Shown here piece by piece: positions 1-4,478 of a DNA stretch of 6,475 nt. The notes under the pieces are model-generated. The model did no database searches. It was not told the origin of the DNA and was given only the letters and a program-made list of their open reading frames with translations. This stretch comes from JBQTKD01 sp052389435 (lineage in GTDB: Bacteria > Actinomycetota > Actinomycetes > Sporichthyales > Sporichthyaceae): contig JBQTIB010000142.1 of assembly GCA_052389435.1 (NCBI GenBank), forward strand, positions 1 to 6,475, given 5' to 3'. A program made the position numbers and the translations under genes. How positions within the stretch are numbered: the stretch's first letter is position 1; each line of letters opens with the position of its first letter.

Positions 1-340
1 CGCCCGGGTGCCGCCCCACTCGCCCACGGCCGCGACCCACGACGCGCGAAGGCGCACCTCCCCGCGTGACGCGCCAACTCCCGCCCATGACGCCCCCCGC
101 CCCCGAGGCGACCGCTTCACTCGCCCGGGTGCCGCCCCACTCGCCCAAGGACGCGACCCACGACGCGCGAAGCCGCACCTCCCCGCGTGAAGCGACAACT
201 CCCGCACATGACGCCCTGCGCCCCCGAGGCGACCGCTTCACTCGCCCGGGTGCCGCCCCACTCGCCCGAGGACGCGACCCACGACGCGTGAAGCGGCACC
301 TCGGCGAGTGAAGCGCACGCTCCGCACGTGGCGGTGGGCG
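1..340. repeat. 121-bp tandem repeat array (about 2.7 copies), non-coding
   Basis: Copies begin at 1, 122 and 243, each opening with CGCCCGGGTGCCGCCCCACT. By hand alignment copies 1 and 2 differ at about 8 of 121 positions; copy 3 stays close to about 300 and then decays. Inside each unit is a looser 20-21-bp sub-period: GCGA/GTGA/ATGA starts lie at 46, 66 and 87, and again at 288 and 308. The same motif occurs inverted as CGCTTCAC at 113-120 and 234-241. Bases 234-261 are complementary to 288-315 at 24 of 28 positions, so the array can fold into a long stem. A 121-base period is not a multiple of three, so any reading frame shifts from copy to copy; the open frames here are by-products of high GC. 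The left edge cuts the array, so copy number is unknown. It lies just beyond the clpP2 terminator. Confidence 0.85.
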
Positions 341-343
341 CCC

Positions 344-386
344 AAAAGCAGCGCGCGCCCGGGCGGACCCGCCGCCGGGCGCGCGT
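344..386 (-). terminator. hairpin terminator after clpP2
   Basis: Bases 352-362 pair with 375-385 in an 11-bp, almost all G-C stem (CGCGCGCCCG against CGGGCGCGCG, plus one more G-C pair) around a 12-base loop. On the minus strand the stem begins about 14 bases after the clpP2 stop and is followed by a short TTTT run (complement of 344-347). The U tract is short, as is common for actinobacterial terminators. It separates the clp operon from the repeat array. Confidence 0.7.
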
Positions 387-399
387 TCGTGTCTGCTGG

Positions 400-1062
400 C
401 TACTTGGGCAGCAGCGAGGACTTCCGGGAGGAGATGACGTCGTCGACGATGCCGTACTCCTTGGCCTGCTGCGCGGTGAGGATCTTGTCCCGCTCGATGT
501 CCTTGCGGACCTGCTCGATCGGCTGCCCGGAGTGCTTGGACAGCATCTCCTCCAGGAGCGAGCGCATGCGCAGGACCTCGTTGGCGATGATCTCGACGTC
601 GGAGGCCTGGCCGCCCGAACCCTCGATCGCGGGCTGGTGGATCAGGATCCGCGCGTTCGGCAGGGCGAGGCGCTTGCCCGGCGTACCGGCGGCGAGGATC
701 ACCGCGGCGGCCGAGGCGGCCTGGCCCATGCAGATCGTCTGCACGTCGGGCTTGACGAACTGGATCGTGTCGTAGATCGCCGTCAACGCGGTGAACGAGC
801 CACCGGGTGAGTTGATGTAGATCTGGATGTCCCGGTCCGGGTCCATCGACTCCAGCGTGAGGAGCTGGGCCATGACGTCGTTCGCGGACGCGTCGTCGAC
901 CTGCACGCCGAGGAAGATGATGCGCTCCTCGAAGAGCTTCGCGTACGGGTCGTACTCGCGGTAGCCCTGGCTGGTCCGCTCGACGAAGCGCGGCAGCACG
1001 TAGCGCGAGGACGGCGCCTGGTACCCGGCGAGCATGCCGAGGGTCTCCTGGACGTTGCTCAT
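400..1062 (-). CDS. clpP2: ATP-dependent Clp protease proteolytic subunit, ClpP2 type
   Basis: This 220-residue serine protease subunit forms half of the ClpP1P2 tetradecameric barrel, which degrades unfolded or tagged cytoplasmic proteins passed to it by ClpX or ClpC. Visible features are the N-terminal ARYILP-like segment (SSRYVLPRF, about 18-26), the FEERIIFLG strand (44-52), the INSPGG oxyanion region (83-88), the nucleophile Ser117 in GQAASAA, His142 in IHQP and Asp192 in IERDK. The triad is therefore complete. The handle segment and C-terminus have normal family length. It resembles mycobacterial ClpP2 (GVQVDDASAND, AAGTPGKR) more than ClpP1. The ATG start overlaps the clpP1 stop as ATGA, which implies translational coupling and matched output of the two subunits. 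The N-terminal tail before residue 18 is where paralogues vary most. A hairpin terminator follows the stop. Confidence 0.95.
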   Translation of the reverse strand: MSNVQETLGMLAGYQAPSSRYVLPRFVERTSQGYREYDPYAKLFEERIIFLGVQVDDASANDVMAQLLTLESMDPDRDIQIYINSPGGSFTALTAIYDTIQFVKPDVQTICMGQAASAAAVILAAGTPGKRLALPNARILIHQPAIEGSGGQASDVEIIANEVLRMRSLLEEMLSKHSGQPIEQVRKDIERDKILTAQQAKEYGIVDDVISSRKSSLLPK

Positions 1063-1661
1063 GCGGTCCCTCCGGCACCCGTGACGTCGCGGGCGTTGGT
1101 GACGACGTGGTCGACGAAGCCGTACGCCTTGGCTTCCTCGGCGGTGAACCAGCGGTCCCGGTCGGAGTCGAGTTCGATCTGCTCGACGCTCTGCCCGGTG
1201 TGGTCCGCGATCTGCGCGGCCAGACGCTTCTTGGTGAACAGCATCTGCTCGGCCTGGATCTTGATGTCGGAGGCGGTGCCGCCGAGGCCGCCGAGCGGCT
1301 GGTGCATCATGATCCGCGCGTTGGGCAGCGCGTAGCGCTTGCCCTTGGCGCCGGCGCAGAGCAGGAACTGCCCCATGGAGGCCGCCAGGCCCATCGCCAC
1401 CGTCGCGACGTCGTTCTTGACGTACTGCATGGTGTCGTAGATGGCCATGCCCGCGGAGACCGAGCCACCGGGGCTGTTGATGTACAGCCAGATGTCCTTC
1501 TCGGGGTCTTCGGCCGCGAGCAGCAGCATCTGCGCGCACAGCGCGTTCGCCATGTCGTCGCGGACCTCGCTGCCCAGGAAGATGATGCGTTCCTTCAGCA
1601 GCCGTTCGTAGACCCGTTCGCCGAGCCCGCCACCGGCAGCCTCGCCTCTGGCATCAATCAA
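1059..1661 (-). CDS. clpP1: ATP-dependent Clp protease proteolytic subunit, ClpP1 type
   Basis: This 200-residue protein is the first of two adjacent ClpP paralogues; in actinobacteria the two assemble into one mixed double-ring protease. Core motifs run in family order: VYERLLKERIIFLGSEV (17-33), YINSPGG (60-66), nucleophile Ser95 in GLAASMG, His120 in MMHQPLGG and Asp169 in DSDRDRWFTAEEA, so the triad is intact. It matches mycobacterial ClpP1 strongly (LCAQMLLLAAEDP, DSDRDRWFTA). The only usable start is TTG at 1661: an in-frame TGA lies two codons upstream, and the next in-frame Met (residue 37) is already inside the conserved fold. A weak GGGTGAG element precedes the TTG. A TTG start may hold expression down. 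The stop overlaps the clpP2 ATG by four bases. The upstream spacer carries an inverted repeat that could be an operator. Confidence 0.95.
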   Translation of the reverse strand: MIDARGEAAGGGLGERVYERLLKERIIFLGSEVRDDMANALCAQMLLLAAEDPEKDIWLYINSPGGSVSAGMAIYDTMQYVKNDVATVAMGLAASMGQFLLCAGAKGKRYALPNARIMMHQPLGGLGGTASDIKIQAEQMLFTKKRLAAQIADHTGQSVEQIELDSDRDRWFTAEEAKAYGFVDHVVTNARDVTGAGGTA

Positions 1662-1693
1662 CGTTCACTCACCCGCTTCTACGCGCTTGTTCA

Positions 1694-1715
1694 TGTCACT
1701 GCCGATCACGTGACA
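1694..1715. promoter_or_regulatory. inverted repeat upstream of clpP1, candidate operator
   Basis: TGTCAC (1694-1699) and GTGACA (1710-1715) are perfect 6-base inverted arms separated by 10 bases, a spacing of two helical turns typical of dimeric regulator sites. A perfect 8-base palindrome, TCACGTGA, lies inside at 1706-1713. The site ends 33 bases before the clpP1 TTG. On the minus strand a possible -10 box, TAGGTT (1724-1719), would place a start site inside the repeat, but I see no -35 box. Neither a CIRCE-like nor an HAIR-like heat-shock operator is recognisable. Regulation by this site is inference. Confidence 0.35.
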
Positions 1716-3520
1716 GGAAACCTAACGCAGTCGACGGAGCCGCCGCCGGGCGCGGGCCCCCATTTCGCTTTGGGCGCAGGACGGACCGCCCGGAGCCGGA
1801 CATCTCCCGCTCCCCCGTAGCGCCGAAACTGGCAGCTTCTGCAGGCGGGTGGGGCCATTGGGCCACTCGGATACCCCCACACACCGGCAGCGGACGAGTT
1901 CCCCGGCGGCGCGAGGGCGCGCAACCTCTGTCGGCGCGTGGGGCCATCGACCCGCTCCGAAGGCCCCGGCAGGCTGCAGAGGACGACCGATAACGCCGTC
2001 GCGGGCCAACTCCCGAGGGAGCGGCCCGCGGCGACCGGTGGGTACTTGTCCTCGGGAGCCTCGGGGATCTCGGCGCTCGCCGCGGAGGTGTCGGCGTCGT
2101 CCTCGTCGGTTGCGGTGGCGATCGGCTCGGACGGGTCGACGCCGGCGCCGTGCAGGGTTTCCATCTGCTCGCGGACGAGGTCCTCGATCTCCTCGGCGCC
2201 CTCGGGGCGCAGCGCGGCGAGGTCGACGACGGCGCCGGCCGAGTCGGTGACCTTGGCGTCCTTGAGGACGACGGCGAGGGCCTTGGAGCGAACGACCTCG
2301 GCGACGAGCATGCCCGCCTGGCCGGCCTGGACGATCTGCTGGGCGAACTGGTCCGGGTTCAGACCCGAGCCCTGCGAGCGGGCGATCAGGTGGCGGGTCA
2401 GCTCCTCCTGGTTGACCGTCACCTCTTCGGCCTTCGCGATCGCGTCGAGCAGGAACTGGGCGCGCATGGCCTCTGCGGACCGGTTCTCGAGCTCGGAGTG
2501 GAACTCCTCCGGGGTCTGGCCCTCGTGCTTGAGGTAGTCCTCCAGGGTCAGGCCGGCCGCCTTGAGCTGCTGGGCGATCGAGTCCTGCCGGAAGTGGACC
2601 TCCTGGTGCAGGAAGTTCTCCGGCAGCGGAATCTCGACCTGCGCCATGAGCGCCTCGAGGACCTTGTCCCGGGCGTCGCCGCCCTGGGCGAGCTTCTTCT
2701 GCTCGCCCATGCGGGTGCGCATGTCCGCCCGCAGCTCCTCGACGGTGTCGAACGGGGAGGCGGTCTGGGCGAACTCGTCGTCGAGCTCGGGGAGCTCGCG
2801 GACCTTGACGGTGTTCAGCTTGACCTCGATGTCGACCTCTTCGCCGGCGCGCGGGCCCGCGACGAGGGTGGAGGCGAAGACCTTGGCCTCTTCGACCTTC
2901 ATGCCGACCAGGGCGTCGTCCAGACCCTCGACGAGCGAGGCGGAGCCGACGACGTAGGACAGGCCCGCGGCCTGCGCGTCGTCGATGTCCTGGCCTTCCT
3001 TGGTCTTGCCGGACAGGTCGATCGAGACGTGGTCGTCGGCCTGGGCCTCGCGGTCCACCCCGACGAGGGTCGCGAAGCGCTCGCGCAGGTGGCCGAGGGC
3101 CTCTTCGATCTCTTCGTCGGTGACCTCGGCCGCGTCCACGACGACCTCGACGCCCTTGTACTCGGGAAGCGCGATCTCGGGGCGGACGTCGACCTCGGCG
3201 GTGAACTTCAGCTCGGCGCCGTCGGCGAACTCGGTGACGTCGACCTCGGGCTGGGACAGGACGTGGATCTTCGCCTCTTCCACGGCCTTGCCGTAGAAGC
3301 GGCCGACGGCGTCGTTGAGGGCCTCGTCCAGGACCGCGGCGCGACCGTAGCGCTGGTCGATGATGCGGGCCGGGACCTTGCCCTTGCGGAAGCCCGGGAC
3401 CGTGACGTTCTCCCCGATCTTCTTGTACGCCGCGTCCAGGCTGGGCTTCAGCTCGTCGAAGGCGACCTCGACGGTGAGCCGGACCCGCGTGGGGTTCAAG
3501 GTCTCGACGGCACTCTTCAC
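1706..3520 (-). CDS. tig: trigger factor, ribosome-bound chaperone and peptidyl-prolyl isomerase
   Basis: Trigger factor docks at the ribosome exit and shields and folds nascent chains. From the GTG start chosen here, the N-terminal ribosome-binding domain covers about 1-115 and shows the signature GFRKGKVP (43-50). An FKBP-type isomerase domain follows at about 158-243 (ADDHVSIDLSGK through NTVKVRELPELDDEFA), then the helical C-terminal arm (about 258-430) and an acidic tail ending EDK at 492. GTG at 3520 is preferred over ATG at 3538 because AGGAG (3534-3530) lies 9 bases upstream of it and MKSAVETLNPTRVRL is the usual family N-terminus. The frame continues 112 residues beyond residue 492, to 604 in all, whereas relatives are about 450-490 long. 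The extension has poor codon usage and contains a hairpin. TAC (Tyr493) is one base change from TAG or TAA, so stop loss or a sequencing error is plausible. The gene follows tRNA-Pro closely and precedes clpP1P2, a common actinobacterial arrangement. Confidence 0.93.
   Translation of the reverse strand: MKSAVETLNPTRVRLTVEVAFDELKPSLDAAYKKIGENVTVPGFRKGKVPARIIDQRYGRAAVLDEALNDAVGRFYGKAVEEAKIHVLSQPEVDVTEFADGAELKFTAEVDVRPEIALPEYKGVEVVVDAAEVTDEEIEEALGHLRERFATLVGVDREAQADDHVSIDLSGKTKEGQDIDDAQAAGLSYVVGSASLVEGLDDALVGMKVEEAKVFASTLVAGPRAGEEVDIEVKLNTVKVRELPELDDEFAQTASPFDTVEELRADMRTRMGEQKKLAQGGDARDKVLEALMAQVEIPLPENFLHQEVHFRQDSIAQQLKAAGLTLEDYLKHEGQTPEEFHSELENRSAEAMRAQFLLDAIAKAEEVTVNQEELTRHLIARSQGSGLNPDQFAQQIVQAGQAGMLVAEVVRSKALAVVLKDAKVTDSAGAVVDLAALRPEGAEEIEDLVREQMETLHGAGVDPSEPIATATDEDDADTSAASAEIPEAPEDKYPPVAAGRSLGSWPATALSVVLCSLPGPSERVDGPTRRQRLRALAPPGNSSAAGVWGYPSGPMAPPACRSCQFRRYGGAGDVRLRAVRPAPKAKWGPAPGGGSVDCVRFPVT
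1844..1965. repeat. two short imperfect direct repeats in the tig-clpP1 spacer
   Basis: The 10-mer GTGGGGCCAT occurs at 1849-1858 and again at 1938-1947, 89 bases apart. Looser similarity extends on both sides (CTGCAGGCGG before the first copy, CTGTCGGCGC before the second; CACTCGGA after the first, CGCTCCGA after the second). No mobile-element gene or terminal inverted repeat accompanies them. They look like degenerate intergenic repeats, and I know no function for them. Confidence 0.45.
2000..2030 (-). terminator. strong hairpin just after the conserved end of tig
   Basis: CGCGGGCC (2000-2007) pairs perfectly with GGCCCGCG (2023-2030). Inside it CTCC (2010-2013) pairs with GGAG (2018-2021) around a CGAG loop, giving a 12-bp stem with one small bulge. 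On the minus strand it begins 11 bases after codon TAC (2044-2042), where the acidic tail of trigger factor ends. Placement and strength fit a terminator or attenuator between tig and clpP1P2. No U tract follows, only GTTAT a few bases on, so partial termination or an RNA 3'-end stabiliser are equally possible. It lies inside the open tig frame, which is unusual for coding sequence. Confidence 0.55.
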
Positions 3521-3529
3521 GGCGTGGTT

Positions 3530-3534
3530 CTCCT
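3530..3534 (-). promoter_or_regulatory. ribosome binding site deciding the tig start
   Basis: Minus-strand AGGAG lies 9 bases upstream of GTG at 3520-3518. It falls just downstream of the alternative ATG (3538-3536), so it cannot serve that codon. This favours the GTG start. Confidence 0.65.
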
Positions 3535-3571
3535 GCATCGTCTGGTCGGTTCGGGCGTGCGGCGTTGATCG

Positions 3572-3647
3572 TGGTCGGGGCGGGGAGACTCGAACTCCCG
3601 ATCTCCTGCCCCCAAAGCAGGCACGCTAGCCACTGCGCTACGCCCCG
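3572..3647 (-). tRNA. tRNA-Pro, anticodon UGG
   Basis: The minus strand folds into a complete 76-base cloverleaf. The acceptor stem is CGGGGCG with CGCCCCG; the D stem is GCGC with GCGT (one G-U pair); the anticodon stem is CCTGC with GCAGG around loop TTTGGGG; the T arm is GGGAG-TTCGAGT-CTCCC. The discriminator base is A and CCA is encoded in the DNA (3574-3572). The loop gives anticodon TGG, followed by G37, as expected for proline tRNAs; it reads CCA and, by wobble, other CCN codons. The gene lies only 51 bases upstream of the tig GTG on the same strand, so the two may share a transcript that tRNA 3' processing would separate. Confidence 0.96.
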
Positions 3648-3660
3648 CAGCATCCGGGCG

Positions 3661-3666
3661 AGTCTA
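3661..3666 (-). promoter_or_regulatory. possible -10 box for tRNA-Pro / tig
   Basis: Minus-strand TAGACT fits the TANNNT pattern of actinobacterial housekeeping promoters and lies 13 bases before the mature tRNA 5' end, giving a leader of about seven bases. No convincing -35 box is visible 16-18 bases upstream, so the call rests on one hexamer and its position. Confidence 0.3.
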
Positions 3667-3823
3667 GTGCCGGCCGCTCCGCGTCCCGCTCCCCACGTCC
3701 CCGGGCTCCTCCCCGCGACCCGTCCGCGACGCTCACCGGCCGGCGTCCGCTCCACCGTGAGCTATGGGTCACCCTTCGGCGGACGTCTTGCGAATCTGGG
3801 TCCGATGCAGATGGCGGGAAGTA

Positions 3824-3876
3824 GGTGGGGGCTGATCTTGTTGGCCACTGGGACCGACTCCCCACCCGCCTAGGAG
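3824..3876 (+). promoter_or_regulatory. leader stem and ribosome binding site of the oxidoreductase gene
   Basis: AGGAG at 3872-3876 lies 9 bases before ATG 3886 and is a good ribosome binding site. Just upstream, GGTGGGG (3824-3830) can pair with CCCCACC (3860-3866) across a loop of about 29 bases. The stem ends five bases before the AGGAG. It resembles no riboswitch class I know. The ribosome binding site is solid; a regulatory role for the stem is speculative. Confidence 0.45.
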
Positions 3877-3885
3877 CGCCTGACC

Positions 3886-4320
3886 ATGGGATACACCGCC
3901 GCGCCCGAGGGCTGGTGGCAGGAGTTCGTCTCCGCCTCGCCCGCGCGCACCGCCAAGCTCGCGGTCGTCCGCAAGGACGGCAGCCCGGCCGTCGCACCGG
4001 TCTGGGTCGCGCTCGACGGCGAGGAGATCGTGTTCAACACCGGCCTGGAAACGATGAAGGGCAAGGCCATCGCCCGCGACGACCGGGTGTGCCTGTGCTG
4101 GGACGACGAGCGTCCGCCGTTCTCGTTCGTGACCCTCTACGGCCGGGCGCGGATCGTGACCGACCTCGACCAGGTCCGCGAGTGGGCCGGACGCCTCGGC
4201 GCCCGGTACATGGGCGCGGACCGATTCTCGGAGTACGCCGAACGCAACGGCGTGCCGGGCGAGGCGCTGATCCGGGTCTCGGTGGAGCGGGTCGTCGCCA
4301 TGGTGGACCTCGCCGAATGA
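3886..4320 (+). CDS. PPOX-class split-barrel oxidoreductase, probably F420- or FMN-dependent
   Basis: This 144-residue protein belongs to the pyridoxamine-5'-phosphate-oxidase-like split-barrel superfamily. In actinobacteria many members of this shape use the deazaflavin F420 to reduce small molecules; others use FMN. The paired barrel strands are visible: AKLAVVRKDGSPAVAPVWVALDGEEIVFNTG (about 23-53), then the basic cofactor-phosphate region MKGKAIARDDRV (57-68), CLCWDDERPPFSFVTLYGRARI (69-90), the helix around RYMGADRFSEYAERNGVPG (107-125) and a closing strand RVSVERVVAMV. Length is normal for a single-domain member. The start has AGGAG nine bases upstream. There is no signal peptide or membrane segment, so it is cytoplasmic. 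Its stop overlaps a small ORF as ATGA, and an MFS transporter follows. The family is clear; cofactor and substrate cannot be fixed from sequence. Confidence 0.85.
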   Translation: MGYTAAPEGWWQEFVSASPARTAKLAVVRKDGSPAVAPVWVALDGEEIVFNTGLETMKGKAIARDDRVCLCWDDERPPFSFVTLYGRARIVTDLDQVREWAGRLGARYMGADRFSEYAERNGVPGEALIRVSVERVVAMVDLAE

Positions 4321-4478
4321 GCGGCCCGAGCGAGCCGGTCGGCGCCCGGCGGGTGCCCGGCGACGGCGCCCGGCGGGTGCCCGGCGACGGCGCCCGGCCG
4401 GCTTGCGGCGACCGCGTCCGTGCCGAGCGCGCGAAGGCCCCGGTCGGGCGCGGCTGCCGCCGGTCCGGCCCGCGGTGA
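4317..4478 (+). CDS. possible small Arg-rich protein, 53 residues
   Basis: ATG 4317 overlaps the oxidoreductase stop as ATGA, and the TGA at 4476-4478 overlaps the transporter start as GTGA, so this frame tiles the gap between them exactly. By hand count all but two codons (GCT, CGT) end in G or C, as in real genes of this window. The product begins MSGPSEPV, contains a tandem octapeptide GARRVPGD from the 24-bp DNA repeat, and is strongly basic, with three Cys (C29, C46 among them by approximate count) and no membrane segment. No family is recognised. Against it: the gap is extremely GC-rich, so G/C-ending codons are partly expected, there is no clear ribosome binding site, and a repeat may have expanded in non-coding DNA. 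It is an unproven candidate. Confidence 0.3.
   Translation: MSGPSEPVGARRVPGDGARRVPGDGARPACGDRVRAERAKAPVGRGCRRSGPR
4340..4411 (+). repeat. 24-bp tandem repeat, two exact copies and one degenerate
   Basis: The 24-base unit at 4340-4363, beginning CGGCGCCCGGCGGGTGCC, is repeated exactly at 4364-4387. A third copy at 4388-4411 matches at 19 of 24 positions. The period is a whole number of codons and encodes an octapeptide in the candidate small ORF. The GGCGCC-rich units can also base-pair with each other. Confidence 0.85.

Larger units (their letters stand above)
1662..2044 (-). other. spacer between conserved tig and clpP1, read through by the open tig frame
   Basis: About 380 bases lie between the end of recognisable trigger factor and clpP1. 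The tig frame remains open to 1706, adding 112 residues (TAC at 2044-2042 to TGA at 1708-1706). By hand count 88 of these 112 codons end in G or C, against 58 of the first 60 codons of tig. The added stretch includes TTA (1993-1991), AGA, AGG, AAA and TTT codons, which are scarce elsewhere in the window. All three minus-strand frames are open for long distances, so openness alone means little. The stretch also holds a strong hairpin, two short direct repeats and a palindromic site. I read it as intergenic DNA that is open in frame. Confidence 0.6.

Noticed and set aside
8..311. Pro/Arg/His-rich open frames over the 121-bp repeat, on both strands
   Set aside because: The repeat period is not a multiple of three, so each copy would be read in a different frame; no ribosome binding site or family resemblance.
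1..340. CRISPR-like array
   Set aside because: Units are contiguous and near-identical over their full 121 bases, with no short repeat alternating with unique spacers and no cas genes.
1062..1539. N-terminal extension that would make clpP2 a 379-residue protein
   Set aside because: The added 159 residues are a shifted frame of clpP1; the ATG at 1062 in the ATGA overlap is the natural start.
1662..2040. ClgR, CIRCE or HAIR operator upstream of clpP1
   Set aside because: Searched by eye; no sequence close enough to these motifs was found.
2150..3568. Long Leu/Asp/Val-rich plus-strand frame antisense to tig
   Set aside because: Mirror of the codon pattern of tig; no family resemblance and it runs over the tRNA-proximal start region.
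1722..3755. Very long Arg-rich frame on the minus strand overlapping tig
   Set aside because: It is the shifted frame of tig, with a composition typical of GC-rich shadow frames; trigger factor domains are all in the other frame.
3824..3866. Riboswitch upstream of the oxidoreductase
   Set aside because: Only one 7-bp stem with a long unstructured loop is seen; no conserved core of any class I know.
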